DNA of 11,907 bases from Archangium sp. (GCA_016793585.1 JAEUJR010000242.1:1-11907); one strand, 5' to 3'. Counted from the stretch's first letter, positions 1 through 7,404 are shown. The notes: generated by a model from the letters alone, not told the origin. Made by a program: numbers and translations.

Positions 1-1115
1 CTCGAGCCCGAGACGGCGGGCATGCGGGCGCCCATCGGAATGCTGAGCAGCCGCCACGAATACGTCAGGTTCGTTCGGCCCGACTCGGCATCGGTGGTGC
101 ACTTCGTCGCGTCGACCGCGTCCGAGAGCGCGCTGAACTGCACCAGCTCACCGGGCCGCACGTCGCGCGAGATCGTGAAGTCGTAGCCAGCCGCGGGCGG
201 AACCAGCAATGGCATCCACTGTGCCTGGCTGGCGTAGTCACGGGGGCCACCTTCAGAAGGAGGCGGCGTCACGCGGGTGAGGTTGAAGCAGACCTGCGGC
301 GGCTGATTCGGCAACAGCGCGCCTCGCAGCTCGACCACGACACGCGGCCGATCGGGGTCCTCGGACTCCACGATCAGCTGCGCCTGGTAGGTCATCTGGT
401 TCGCACTCGTCGGCTTGAACCGCAGCTGCGGCGTGCGTCCCTCTCCGGGCATCAGCTCCCAGGGCGTGGCCTCGGCGCGCGCGAAGGTGAACGCAGCGGC
501 ATCGGCGCCTTCGATCGCGACCCTGGTGACGTTGAGCGGCACGACGCCATCGTTGGTGATGACGACCCCCGGCAACTGACTCGCAGGCACGGGGCTCGGC
601 CGGCTGAGCGGCTCCATGCCGAAGTCGAGGGACGCCGGCATCACCACTGCCGTTCCCGTACACATCTGCGCGCGCTCACAGACTGGAGTGACCGTGATGG
701 TGGGTTTGGCGCCTTCACCCACGAGCGGAATGCGCACCGTCGGCTTCTCGGCGTCGTTCGAGACGACGACCAACGTCGCCTGGTACTGCACGTACGCGGT
801 GGGCGCGAAGGTGATGGGCAGCGTCACCTTGCCGAACGCATCGATGGTCGTTGGCTTCGTGCCGAGAATGAAGCCGTCGACGCCTCCGACGGCAGTGCCC
901 GGCTCGAGGGTGATCGACGACACGGTCACGGCGGTCTGTGTGCGCGACTCGAACGTGAGGCTGCGCGCCTGCCGGTCACCGTTCTTCACCTGGCCGAAGT
1001 CGATGCTCGACGGGGTGACCGTGAGCGACGGTTTGACCGTGTTCACGTCGTCTTTGCAGCGACAACCCGAGACGACGGTCACGAGGCAGGCGATCGCCAC
1101 CGAGAGTGTTCGCAT
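1..1115 (-). CDS. ASH/choice-of-anchor-D domain lipoprotein, C-terminus beyond window
   Basis: This frame is open from an ATG at 1115 to the left edge, giving 371 full codons, and has no stop in the window. A plausible ribosome site, AAAAGG, lies 7 bases upstream. The N-terminus is a lipoprotein signal peptide ending in VVSGC, with the lipidated Cys at residue 18 and Arg at +2, so it is probably membrane anchored and exported. Two ASH-like (choice-of-anchor D) beta-sandwich repeats follow. Each starts with a P-x-S-[IL]-DFG strand (SIDFGQV near residue 40, SLDFGME near 155) and has FAPT/FKPT and end-strand motifs. After residue 290 a PKD-like segment begins (PGELVQFSAL, then YSWRLLS). Such proteins are usually surface or periplasmic binding/scaffold proteins, and no catalytic motif is visible. 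It is divergent from the RHH pair, with 108 bases between. The domain call is confident; the function is unknown. Confidence 0.85.
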   Translation of the reverse strand, partial: MRTLSVAIACLVTVVSGCRCKDDVNTVKPSLTVTPSSIDFGQVKNGDRQARSLTFESRTQTAVTVSSITLEPGTAVGGVDGFILGTKPTTIDAFGKVTLPITFAPTAYVQYQATLVVVSNDAEKPTVRIPLVGEGAKPTITVTPVCERAQMCTGTAVVMPASLDFGMEPLSRPSPVPASQLPGVVITNDGVVPLNVTRVAIEGADAAAFTFARAEATPWELMPGEGRTPQLRFKPTSANQMTYQAQLIVESEDPDRPRVVVELRGALLPNQPPQVCFNLTRVTPPPSEGGPRDYASQAQWMPLLVPPAAGYDFTISRDVRPGELVQFSALSDAVDATKCTTDAESGRTNLTYSWRLLSIPMGARMPAVSGS

Positions 1116-1148
1116 GGGCGCGCCTTTTACCGGTATTCGATGAAATGG

Positions 1149-1177
1149 TTGATTCCGCAGGGGCCCTGTCGGATATT
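1149..1177 (+). promoter_or_regulatory. Candidate sigma70-type promoter for the RHH gene pair
   Basis: TTGATT (1149-1154) and GATATT (1172-1177) are separated by exactly 17 bases and match the -35 and -10 consensus at 4 of 6 positions each. Transcription would begin near 1184, giving a leader of about 40 bases before the ATG at 1224, which has GGAGA 8-9 bases upstream. The segment is noticeably more AT-rich than the surrounding coding DNA. The call rests on pattern match and position only. Confidence 0.4.
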
Positions 1178-1223
1178 TCCCGCCCTACTCGTTGTTGGTC
1201 GTACTCCCCCGGAGATTCCGCAC

Positions 1224-1424
1224 ATGTCTGGAACCGACAAGCGCAAACAGTCCCTGTATTTCCCTGAGGATATGCTGAAGGAGATTCAGGAGGAGGCGAA
1301 CCGCCAGGACCGTTCGCTCTCGTGGGTCGTTCAGCAGGCGTGGAAGATTGCTCGTGAGCGCATCAAGTCGTTCCCGGCCGTCAACGACGTCGCCGGTGCA
1401 CCGGACGCGCGCGAGGAGCGCTGA
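1224..1424 (+). CDS. Small ribbon-helix-helix protein (TIGR04563-like), first of a tandem pair
   Basis: The product is 66 residues. I chose ATG 1224 over the upstream ATG at 1140 because it has GGAGA 8-9 bases before it, and because the extra 28 residues have no counterpart in the paralogue that follows. KQSLYFP forms the likely DNA-contacting beta strand. Helix 1 is EDMLKEIQEEANRQD and helix 2 is LSWVVQQAWKIAR, matching the Arc/MetJ ribbon-helix-helix layout. Dimers of this fold insert the paired strands into the DNA major groove. I recall a myxobacterial small-protein family of this kind (TIGR04563), but could not check it. Its stop overlaps the next start by one base (TGATG), so the two are probably co-translated. 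Its targets are unknown. There is no toxin-like partner, so an antitoxin role is not supported. Confidence 0.8.
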   Translation: MSGTDKRKQSLYFPEDMLKEIQEEANRQDRSLSWVVQQAWKIARERIKSFPAVNDVAGAPDAREER

Positions 1425-1612
1425 TGTCCACCACCGACGCACGCAAGCAGTCCCTCTACTTCCCGGAGGACATGCTCAAAGAGATCGAGTTCGAGGCCGA
1501 GCGCCAGGACCGATCGCTGTCGTGGATCGTGCAGCAGGCCTGGAAGATCGCCCGCACCGATCTGAAGAAGATGCCGTCGCCGAACGACGTGTTCGACGCG
1601 CCGTTGAAGTGA
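1424..1612 (+). CDS. Small ribbon-helix-helix protein (TIGR04563-like), second of a tandem pair
   Basis: This 62-residue protein is a paralogue of the gene before it. Over the 52-residue core, from D-x-RKQSLYFP to PxxNDV, I count 40 identical positions. It starts at an ATG overlapping the preceding TGA by one base, with GAGGAG 5 bases upstream inside the end of the first gene, which is typical of translational coupling. The strand-helix-helix pattern is the same: KQSLYFP, then EDMLKEIEFEAERQD, then LSWIVQQAWKIAR. It differs mainly in the solvent-exposed face of helix 1 and in the tail, where it ends FDAPLK rather than a charged AREER tail. It probably binds DNA as a homodimer or as a heterodimer with its neighbour. 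A hairpin follows 18 bases after the stop. The regulated genes cannot be seen. Confidence 0.8.
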   Translation: MSTTDARKQSLYFPEDMLKEIEFEAERQDRSLSWIVQQAWKIARTDLKKMPSPNDVFDAPLK

Positions 1613-1630
1613 CAGTTGGTTGAAGTGCAC

Positions 1631-1667
1631 CGCCCTCCGCTTCCGCCTTCGCTGGCGACGGAGGGCG
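1631..1667. terminator. Hairpin between convergent genes, probable bidirectional terminator
   Basis: CGCCCTCCG (1631-1639) pairs perfectly over 9 bases with CGGAGGGCG (1659-1667). An inner CGCC/GGCG stem (1644-1647 with 1654-1657) closes a 6-base loop. It sits in the 67-base gap between the stop of the second RHH gene (1612) and the stop of the convergent lipoprotein gene (1680), which is the expected place for a shared terminator. On the plus strand it is followed by GTGTTT rather than a true T-run, so intrinsic termination may be weak. Confidence 0.6.
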
Positions 1668-1679
1668 TGGTGTTTCGGC

Positions 1680-2522
1680 TTACTGCACGGGTCTCGAGGG
1701 CGCCGAGCAGTTGAGAAAACGAATGCGGTTCGGGTCGACCTTCAGGCCCGCTTCGATCGTCTTGTTGAAGTCGCTCTGGAGCAGGTACGCCATGGTGATG
1801 CGCGAGTCGATGCCACCGAAACGCTGCGCCTGGCCCGGGTTTCGAGAGGGGTCGTCGCCCTTCCCCGTCAGCACCGTGTAGCCGTCGTTTCCGGCGAGAA
1901 TGAACGCGGGCATCGCCACACGGTAGTGGGTCGCCGGAAACGGCCTGAACGCGCCGCGCGTCACCGTCTGGTTGCCAATGCGAAGCTGGGTGATGCGCGA
2001 GTTCGCCATGCGGCTGCAGTCGACCTCCATCGAGATCTCCTTCGACACCTGCAGGAAGCTACCCGCTGGCGAGGTGATCGGCGTGGGGCTGGCGAAGAGG
2101 CGCGAGACCGACAGCTCGAGCATCTCGAACACCTCCTGCTCGCTGAGATCGACGACGCGCACGGGGTTCTCGAACGGCAGAATCTCGCCCAGCACGCCGC
2201 GGGTGAGCGGCCCCTCGCGCAGAATGCTGCGCAGCACGCAGGCCCCCTGATCGCGCACCGAGCCGCCGTTGATCACGCCGAAGTCGACCTTCGAGGTGAC
2301 GTCGGTCTGCGAGTTGAATACCCACACGAACGCGTCGGCCGCGCCCTGGGCGATGGCGTTGTTCGCGTGGCGGGCGTTTGGGCGATCGAGGAACACCTCG
2401 GTGCCCTTCGCGATGAAGGCGACGCGCTCGTTGGGGTTGTCGACGAGCGCCTGGCAGTCGTCGTTGAACGCGATGCACCCACTCACGACGCTGGTCAGCA
2501 CCAGCAGGACGATGGCTCTCAC
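1680..2522 (-). CDS. Lipoprotein consisting of a stand-alone 5'-nucleotidase C-terminal domain
   Basis: The product is 280 residues. The N-terminal signal peptide ends in SVVSGC, with the lipidated Cys at residue 16. The rest matches the 5'-nucleotidase C-terminal domain (PF02872-type): FGVINGGSVR at residues 81-90, EILPFENPVRVVDLS at 113-127, GSFLQVS at 154-160 and GNDGY at 211-215. In UshA-type enzymes this domain binds the nucleoside and phosphate, while the metal centre lies in a separate N-terminal metallophosphatase domain. That catalytic domain is absent here, since mature sequence begins about 20 residues before the C-domain. The protein is therefore more likely a binding protein or a subunit than a complete enzyme. 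It starts at GTG 2522, overlapping the receptor stop by 4 bases (GTGA), so the two are coupled. Several Cys residues (23, 95, 169, 272) could form disulfides. The fold is secure; the ligand is not. Confidence 0.85.
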   Translation of the reverse strand: MRAIVLLVLTSVVSGCIAFNDDCQALVDNPNERVAFIAKGTEVFLDRPNARHANNAIAQGAADAFVWVFNSQTDVTSKVDFGVINGGSVRDQGACVLRSILREGPLTRGVLGEILPFENPVRVVDLSEQEVFEMLELSVSRLFASPTPITSPAGSFLQVSKEISMEVDCSRMANSRITQLRIGNQTVTRGAFRPFPATHYRVAMPAFILAGNDGYTVLTGKGDDPSRNPGQAQRFGGIDSRITMAYLLQSDFNKTIEAGLKVDPNRIRFLNCSAPSRPVQ

Positions 2523-5392
2523 AGGCTCACCCGAACGGTACCGAAGATCTGGAACGGCTCGCGAGGCACCCCGCCCGGCATTCGGTCGGGCCGCGCCGCG
2601 TCGTCGGACCAGTCGAGGTTGAAGACGTTCTGACCAATCACCACGAGCTCGACGCGATCGAAGAGCGGCTCCGTTCGGAGCTGCGCCCCGACGAGGAAGG
2701 TGGGCGGCAGAATGTAGCGGCGGCGTTGCTCGAGGGCGGTGCGGGCGTCGCTGCGACGCTCCGAGGCGTGACGGAGGATCACGTCGAAGTTGAGGAACGG
2801 GCCCAGCGGCAACGAGAAGCCTGCGTTCACCCGCACCTGCGGTTGATCGGTGATGAGCCGCCCGTTGGTCGCGGCGCCCAGATCCTCCACACGGAACCAG
2901 CTCGAGTTGAGCCAGACGGCGGAGCGCGCCAGCAGCTCGAGCCGCGCGTCACCTTCGAGGCCGAACGACTGCACCCCCTGCGGCCTGTTGACGAAGGGGG
3001 CGAGGTTGCCGGTGGAGTCGACCATGGCGATCGGGTTCGAGAAGCGGTTGAAGAAGCCCAGCCCTTTGAGGCGCAGGCGGGCGTCACCCAGGCTCTGCAC
3101 CCACTCTGCGCCGAGCTCGACCGAGTCGATGTACGCGCCGTCGAGCTTCGAGTTGCCGACGAACCGGCCCTGGTTGAAGTCCGAGTTGATGGCGGCCTCT
3201 GAGAGCTCCTGCGGAGTGGCGGCGCGGTACGAGCGGCCGTAGTTGCCGCGCAGCACGAAGGACTTCACTGGCGCGAGCGCGACACCGAAACGTGGACCGA
3301 ACGACGGCACGATCGTGGAGCCCGTGAAGAGCCCCGCGTCGTCATGGGTCGGCAGCTGAAGGAAGTCGAAGCGAATGCCGCCCTGAATCGTGAGCGCCTC
3401 GAAGGGAGCAAACGAGTCGAACACGAAGAGACCGAAGCCGAGTCGATCGGCGGCGGGGCCACGCGAGCCCGGAGGTCCTTCGGTGGGGTACGCGACCTGC
3501 GAGCCGTCCTGGTTCACGCCGCGAGCGAGCGCGCCTTCGCGGTACGAGGCTCCAGACGAGAGCGGCAGGTAGTTCGAGGTGAGCGAGTACTCGGTGAGGT
3601 TCTCGAGGCCGGCGTTCAGCCCGAACGACAAGGTGTTCTTCGCCGGCAGGGCGAGCTGCATACGCACGTCGAGCCCGAGGCCACGCTGACCAACGCGCTG
3701 CTCTTCGAGCACGCCATCGGGGAACAGCGTCTCGGCCATGGTCGCGCGGAACTGGTAGCCGTCACCGGTGAGCTGCCAGAGGCGATCGGTCGCCTGCTGA
3801 TCGAACGTGAACTTCGCGCTCAGCTTGCCGGTGTCTCCGACGCGGCGTTCCCAGCCGAGCTGCGCCTGAATGACGAGCCAGCCCAGGTTCGAGTCGTTGC
3901 CGACGGCGTCGAAGCGCCCGATGTACGCCGCGCGTTGCTCACTGATGAGCCGGCCCTGCAGGGTCAGCTTGCCCAGCGCGTCGTTCTCGTACGACGCGCC
4001 GAGGCCGACGTTCACGAGGAAGCGGCGATCGTTGGTGAACTTCTCTGGCGTCGCGGGCGTGGTGGTGTCGAGGCCGTCGCGAACGATGGGCCGCTTCGCG
4101 CCCTGCTGGGTGGCCACGTCGGCGTCGCCGAAGATCGTGAAGCCGCCGAACGTCTTCGCGGCCGAGAGGTGGCCGTCGAAGGCTCCGTACAAGCCTCCCG
4201 TGCCCGAGACGCGCAGCCCCTGCTGGCGGTTCGAGACGAGGTTGATGACCGCAGTGAAGTTGCCGAGGCCGACCTCGGCCGTCGCGGGGCCGCGGTAGAT
4301 CTCGATGCGCTCGAAGGTGTCGATGGGCAGGTTCGCGAGCGCCTTGCCGTCGTAGAACGAGTTCAGTTTCTGGCCGTTCAAGGTGAACAGCATGTCGGGC
4401 TCGCCGCGCACGCCGCGCACCCCGAGGCGGAAGGTGCCCTGAACATCGCGTGACACGTTCAAGCCGGGCACGAGATCGAGCGCCTCGAAGACGTAACGAA
4501 CGCCGAGCTGTTTGAGCTGCGTGGCGGTGAGGATCGTCGGCATCCACGCAGAGCGGGCGCTCGACTCTTCGATCTTCTGCACCACCGCGCCGGTCTCTTC
4601 AGCCGAGTACATCGCCAGCTCTTCTTCGAGCTCGCTGCGTTTGCGCGGAGGATCCTTCTTCGGCTCGGGCTTCGCGTCGGCCTTCTTCGGCTCGTCGGGC
4701 TTCTTCTCGGGTTTCGCGTCGACTCTCTTCGGCTCGTCAGCCTTCTTCTCGGGCTTCGATTCGACCTGCTTCGGCTCCTCGGGCTTCTCGACGACCGGGT
4801 CAGGCTTCGGCTCCACCGGTTTCGGCTCGGCGGGAGGCGGCTCCTCCTCGCACTTCTTGCCCTTCTTCGTCTTCTTGCACTTCGGCTTCACGGGCTCGGG
4901 CTTCGGCTCGACGGGTTTCGGCTCTTCGACGACCGGCTCGGGCTTCGCCTCGACCGGCACCGTTCCGGGCACCGTCACTTTCACGGGCTTGAAGGCCGTC
5001 GCGAAGAGCGCCACCACCTCACCCAGCTTCGTCGTGCCCTCGACGTAGTACTCGATGGCGGGCGGGTTGACGCGATCGGCGGGCACGACGCCGCGGTAGA
5101 GATCGCCGTACTGCAGCTCGAGGGCGATCGACTCGTAGGGTTTCCCCGGAGCGCGCACCTTGATCGAGACGCTCGAGAGCGGGTCGCCGGTCAGCGAGCC
5201 CTCGACGGTGAACTCCGCGCCCGCCTTGAGCTCGGCCGGAGGCGTGTGGAGAAACCCGACCTTGGGATCGCCGGCGAGCGCGAAGAACGGCGCGAGCAGC
5301 ACCAGCAGGCAGAGAGGGCGACGCACCGCGCGGATCGTGGGCCGGGCTCCCTCGCAACGCAAGCCAGGAAATTGCCGCCTTCCCTGGTGCAT
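2519..5392 (-). CDS. TonB-dependent outer-membrane receptor with Ig-like domain and Pro/Lys-rich linker
   Basis: From ATG 5392 the product is 957 residues. GAGG lies 5 bases upstream of this start. GTG 5326 would give a shorter, more typical signal peptide (RRPLCLLVLLAPFFALA) but lacks a well-placed ribosome site, so the start is uncertain. Signal peptide cleavage is likely after Ala40. Residues 42-141 resemble an Ig-like beta domain (YGDLYRG, IEYYVEG). Residues 146-252 are a Pro/Lys/Glu-rich linker with a Cys-bracketed basic patch (KCKKTKKGKKC). The plug spans about 255-390 (LDLVPGLNVSRDVQG, GVRGVRG, FERIEIYRGPATAEVG). The rest is the beta-barrel, ending in FQIFGTVRVSL. This class imports iron chelates, cobalamin or other scarce ligands across the outer membrane using TonB energy. 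The final residue is Leu rather than the usual aromatic. The gene is coupled to the 5'-nucleotidase-C lipoprotein, and the substrate is unknown. Confidence 0.88.
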   Translation of the reverse strand: MHQGRRQFPGLRCEGARPTIRAVRRPLCLLVLLAPFFALAGDPKVGFLHTPPAELKAGAEFTVEGSLTGDPLSSVSIKVRAPGKPYESIALELQYGDLYRGVVPADRVNPPAIEYYVEGTTKLGEVVALFATAFKPVKVTVPGTVPVEAKPEPVVEEPKPVEPKPEPVKPKCKKTKKGKKCEEEPPPAEPKPVEPKPDPVVEKPEEPKQVESKPEKKADEPKRVDAKPEKKPDEPKKADAKPEPKKDPPRKRSELEEELAMYSAEETGAVVQKIEESSARSAWMPTILTATQLKQLGVRYVFEALDLVPGLNVSRDVQGTFRLGVRGVRGEPDMLFTLNGQKLNSFYDGKALANLPIDTFERIEIYRGPATAEVGLGNFTAVINLVSNRQQGLRVSGTGGLYGAFDGHLSAAKTFGGFTIFGDADVATQQGAKRPIVRDGLDTTTPATPEKFTNDRRFLVNVGLGASYENDALGKLTLQGRLISEQRAAYIGRFDAVGNDSNLGWLVIQAQLGWERRVGDTGKLSAKFTFDQQATDRLWQLTGDGYQFRATMAETLFPDGVLEEQRVGQRGLGLDVRMQLALPAKNTLSFGLNAGLENLTEYSLTSNYLPLSSGASYREGALARGVNQDGSQVAYPTEGPPGSRGPAADRLGFGLFVFDSFAPFEALTIQGGIRFDFLQLPTHDDAGLFTGSTIVPSFGPRFGVALAPVKSFVLRGNYGRSYRAATPQELSEAAINSDFNQGRFVGNSKLDGAYIDSVELGAEWVQSLGDARLRLKGLGFFNRFSNPIAMVDSTGNLAPFVNRPQGVQSFGLEGDARLELLARSAVWLNSSWFRVEDLGAATNGRLITDQPQVRVNAGFSLPLGPFLNFDVILRHASERRSDARTALEQRRRYILPPTFLVGAQLRTEPLFDRVELVVIGQNVFNLDWSDDAARPDRMPGGVPREPFQIFGTVRVSL
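4637..4957 (-). repeat. Low-complexity coding repeat for the Pro/Lys/Glu linker of the receptor
   Basis: This segment encodes receptor residues 146-252, built from variations on KPEP, EPKPV and KPEKKxDEPK. A clear tandem pair of 42-base units lies at 4759-4718 and 4717-4676, encoding SKPEKKADEPKRVD and AKPEKKPDEPKKAD. A degenerate third copy follows (AKPEPKKDPPRK). It is likely prone to length change by slippage or recombination. Confidence 0.8.
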
Positions 5393-5418
5393 GGAAGCCT
5401 CGGTCTCTGGCCCCTTCG

Positions 5419-6984
5419 ATGCAGCCGTCGCTCGCCCTGCAGCAGGCACTTTCGCGTCACCAGCAGCGACAGATCGACGCGCTGGTCGCGGGAGCTTCGC
5501 CCGCGTTCAAGGCCTACGAAGCGCGCTACCAGAAGCTCAGCAGCCGGGCTCGCAAGCCAATCACGATGGCCGAGGTGCACCGGCGCGTGCGCGACGCCGA
5601 CATCGTGCACGTGGGCGACTACCACACGCTGCGCTTCGCCCAGCGGGCCTACCTCGACCTCGTGAAGCAGGCCCTGCAGAGCGGCCGCCGCGTGGTGCTC
5701 GCGCTCGAGTTCGTCGAGGGCCGTCATCAAGACTCGGTGCGCCGCTACCAGGCGGGCACACTGAGCGACCGCGCCTTCCTCGATCGCATTGGGCACCCCT
5801 ACTCCGGCGCCTTCGACATCTGGCCGCACTTCAAGCCGATCTTCGAGCTCGCGCGAAAGGAGCGCCTCGAGCTCGTCGCCATCGACAAGCGCGCCTCTGG
5901 CAGCCGCTCACTCCTCACCCGTGACACCTACGCCGCGAAGCTGATCGCGGGGCTCGCGCGCGCAGACGATCGCCCACTCGTGCTCGTGTTGATGGGCCAG
6001 TACCACGTCGCACCGCCACACCTGCCCGCCTGTGTCTCGAAGGCGCTCGGCGCAGCGCAGCGCAAGCAGCTCATCGTCTTTCAGAACCCCGAGGGCGTCT
6101 GGTGGAAGCTGGCGAAGGCTGGCCTCGCCGACACGACGGAGGCGGTCGAGCTCGGCGACGACGTGATCGGCATCTTCAACGCCACGCCCCTCGTCAGCCA
6201 GCGCACGTTCCTCGACTACTGCGAGGCGGAGGCGGGAGACGCGCCGATCGAAGACGGCGGCATCGCCTCGACCGTGCGCGCGCTCGTGAAGGAGATCGCG
6301 AAGCTGGTCGGGGTGAAGGTGACCGCGCCGCTCTCGAAGCTCGAGGTGTTGACCCCGCTCGACCTCGACGTGCTCGATCGTCTCGCGCGGCGGGGCGGCT
6401 TCTCGCGGCCCGAGCTCAAGCTGCTCCAGAAGCACGTGCTGTCGGGAGAGAGCGCGTTCATTCCCCGCGCGCGCACGATCTGGCTCTCGGGCTTCTCGCT
6501 CAATCACGCGGCGGAAGAGGCGGCGCACTTCGTCAGACACTGCGCCGTCGGGGCCGAAATGGAGCGCTCCCGCACCCGCGCCGACGCCTTCTGGACCCGC
6601 TGTGTCGAAGAGGCGATTGGCTTCTTCGGCTCGAAGCTGGTGAACCCGAAGCGCACCTGCCCTTCCCTCGTCGAGTGGACTGGCCACTTCCAGCACGGCA
6701 CGCCGAAGGCGAAAGAGACCGCGGCGTTCGTGCTCGCGCTGTCGAGCCTCGACGCTCGCAGCCCTGATGCGCGCCGGCTGTTGCCCTCGACGCTGGAGCA
6801 GTTCAACGCGGTCAGCCACGCGCTCGGCTACATGCTGGGTGACGCGCTCTACCGGGCCCACCGCGCAGGCCGGCTCGATCGTTCGGCGATTCGGGCGCTC
6901 TTCACCACGCCCATCGACTCCGGGCCCGAGGCGTTCGCGAGGTGGAGCCCGTCGACGCGCGAGCCGCTGCGTCGTTCAGCGTGA
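5419..6984 (+). CDS. ChaN-like (haem-binding uptake, Tiki-superfamily) domain protein with long C-terminal extension
   Basis: The product is 521 residues. Residues 60-210 match the ChaN-like cofactor/haem-binding fold: IVHVGDYHTLRFAQ at 62-75, LALEFVEGRHQDSVRRY at 94-110, ELVAID at 151-156 and VLMGQYHVAPP at 190-200. The conserved His residues are 69 and 196. In Campylobacter, ChaN is an iron-regulated lipoprotein that binds haem. Here no signal peptide or lipobox is visible, so a cytoplasmic location is likely. Residues from about 250 to 521 are Arg-rich and helical, contain HAAEEAAHFVRH, and match no family I recognise. ATG 5419 has no good ribosome site, and I found no better start. The gene is divergent from the receptor with only 26 bases between starts as annotated (92 if the receptor begins at GTG 5326). 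A link to iron or haem uptake is an inference. Its 3' end overlaps the convergent DUF4124 gene by 9 bases. Confidence 0.75.
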   Translation: MQPSLALQQALSRHQQRQIDALVAGASPAFKAYEARYQKLSSRARKPITMAEVHRRVRDADIVHVGDYHTLRFAQRAYLDLVKQALQSGRRVVLALEFVEGRHQDSVRRYQAGTLSDRAFLDRIGHPYSGAFDIWPHFKPIFELARKERLELVAIDKRASGSRSLLTRDTYAAKLIAGLARADDRPLVLVLMGQYHVAPPHLPACVSKALGAAQRKQLIVFQNPEGVWWKLAKAGLADTTEAVELGDDVIGIFNATPLVSQRTFLDYCEAEAGDAPIEDGGIASTVRALVKEIAKLVGVKVTAPLSKLEVLTPLDLDVLDRLARRGGFSRPELKLLQKHVLSGESAFIPRARTIWLSGFSLNHAAEEAAHFVRHCAVGAEMERSRTRADAFWTRCVEEAIGFFGSKLVNPKRTCPSLVEWTGHFQHGTPKAKETAAFVLALSSLDARSPDARRLLPSTLEQFNAVSHALGYMLGDALYRAHRAGRLDRSAIRALFTTPIDSGPEAFARWSPSTREPLRRSA

Positions 6985-7194
6985 ACCGCCGACCTTCGTT
7001 GCGCTGGCTTTCGCGGAGGCAGGCACGTTGGTCGAGTAGTGCGTGACGCCATCAGCGTCGACCCACCGGTAGATGTCATTTCCAGGCGTCTGTGGCGTCG
7101 CAGGGCGAACGGGCTCGGGCTGCACCGGAGGCGGCGTCATCGCGGCGAGCGTACGCGCGGCCGTCTCGCGTTCGAGGCGCAGCTTCTCGGCGGC

Positions 7195-7290
7195 GAGGGC
7201 TTCGCGTTCGGCCGCGAGGCGACGCTCCGACTCGAGCTGCTGCTGGAGCATCGCTTCACGCTCGGCGGCCAGACGCCGCTCGTTCTCGAG
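7195..7290 (-). repeat. 18-residue (54-base) duplication in the coiled coil of the DUF4124 gene
   Basis: LENERRLAAEREAMLQQQ is followed at an 18-residue interval by LESERRLAAEREALA. The corresponding DNA (CTCGAG...CGCGAG) is also recognisably duplicated. Such units are common in Ala/Glu/Arg-rich coiled coils and can expand or contract. Confidence 0.65.
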
Positions 7291-7401
7291 CTGGTTCTGC
7301 TGGGCGATGCGGGCCTGCTCGGCTTCCCACGCGCGGCGCTGCTCCGCCTGCTCGGCGGCGCGCTGCGTCTCCTGGTTCACCGACGTGGTGGTGACCGGCA
7401 C

Positions 7402-7404
7402 CTA
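7402..7404 (-). other. In-frame amber stop splitting the DUF4124 gene
   Basis: Minus-strand reading is CCG TAC TAG GTG CCG. Position 7404 is in the same frame as both the upstream signal-peptide segment (7611-7405) and the downstream segment (7401-6976). One C-to-T transition from CAG (Gln) would create it. Confidence 0.8.

Noticed and set aside
616..1143. A 175-codon plus-strand open frame near the left end
   Set aside because: The minus strand carries a lipoprotein signal and two ASH domains in the same stretch. The plus frame has no ribosome site or motif.
1140..1223. Upstream ATG extension of the first RHH gene
   Set aside because: It would add 28 residues with no match in the paralogue, and it covers the candidate promoter and the ribosome site of the ATG at 1224.
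1224..1612. RHH pair as a toxin-antitoxin module
   Set aside because: Both proteins are RHH paralogues and no toxin-like gene is adjacent.
1620..2633. A 337-codon plus-strand open frame opposite the 5'-nucleotidase-C lipoprotein
   Set aside because: It is an Arg/His-rich shadow frame spanning the terminator hairpin and the end of the receptor gene, and the lipoprotein frame has strong domain motifs.
3344..4453. A 369-codon plus-strand open frame inside the receptor gene
   Set aside because: The opposite strand encodes a clear plug and barrel. This translation is repetitive RA/EL/RV-rich shadow sequence without motifs.
4676..4759. 42-base repeats as a CRISPR or regulatory iteron array
   Set aside because: The units are contiguous without spacers, multiples of three, and encode KPEKK-type residues in frame inside the receptor linker.
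5908..6861. A 317-codon minus-strand open frame opposite the ChaN-like gene
   Set aside because: It is antisense to a frame with family motifs, and its composition is typical of GC-rich shadow frames.
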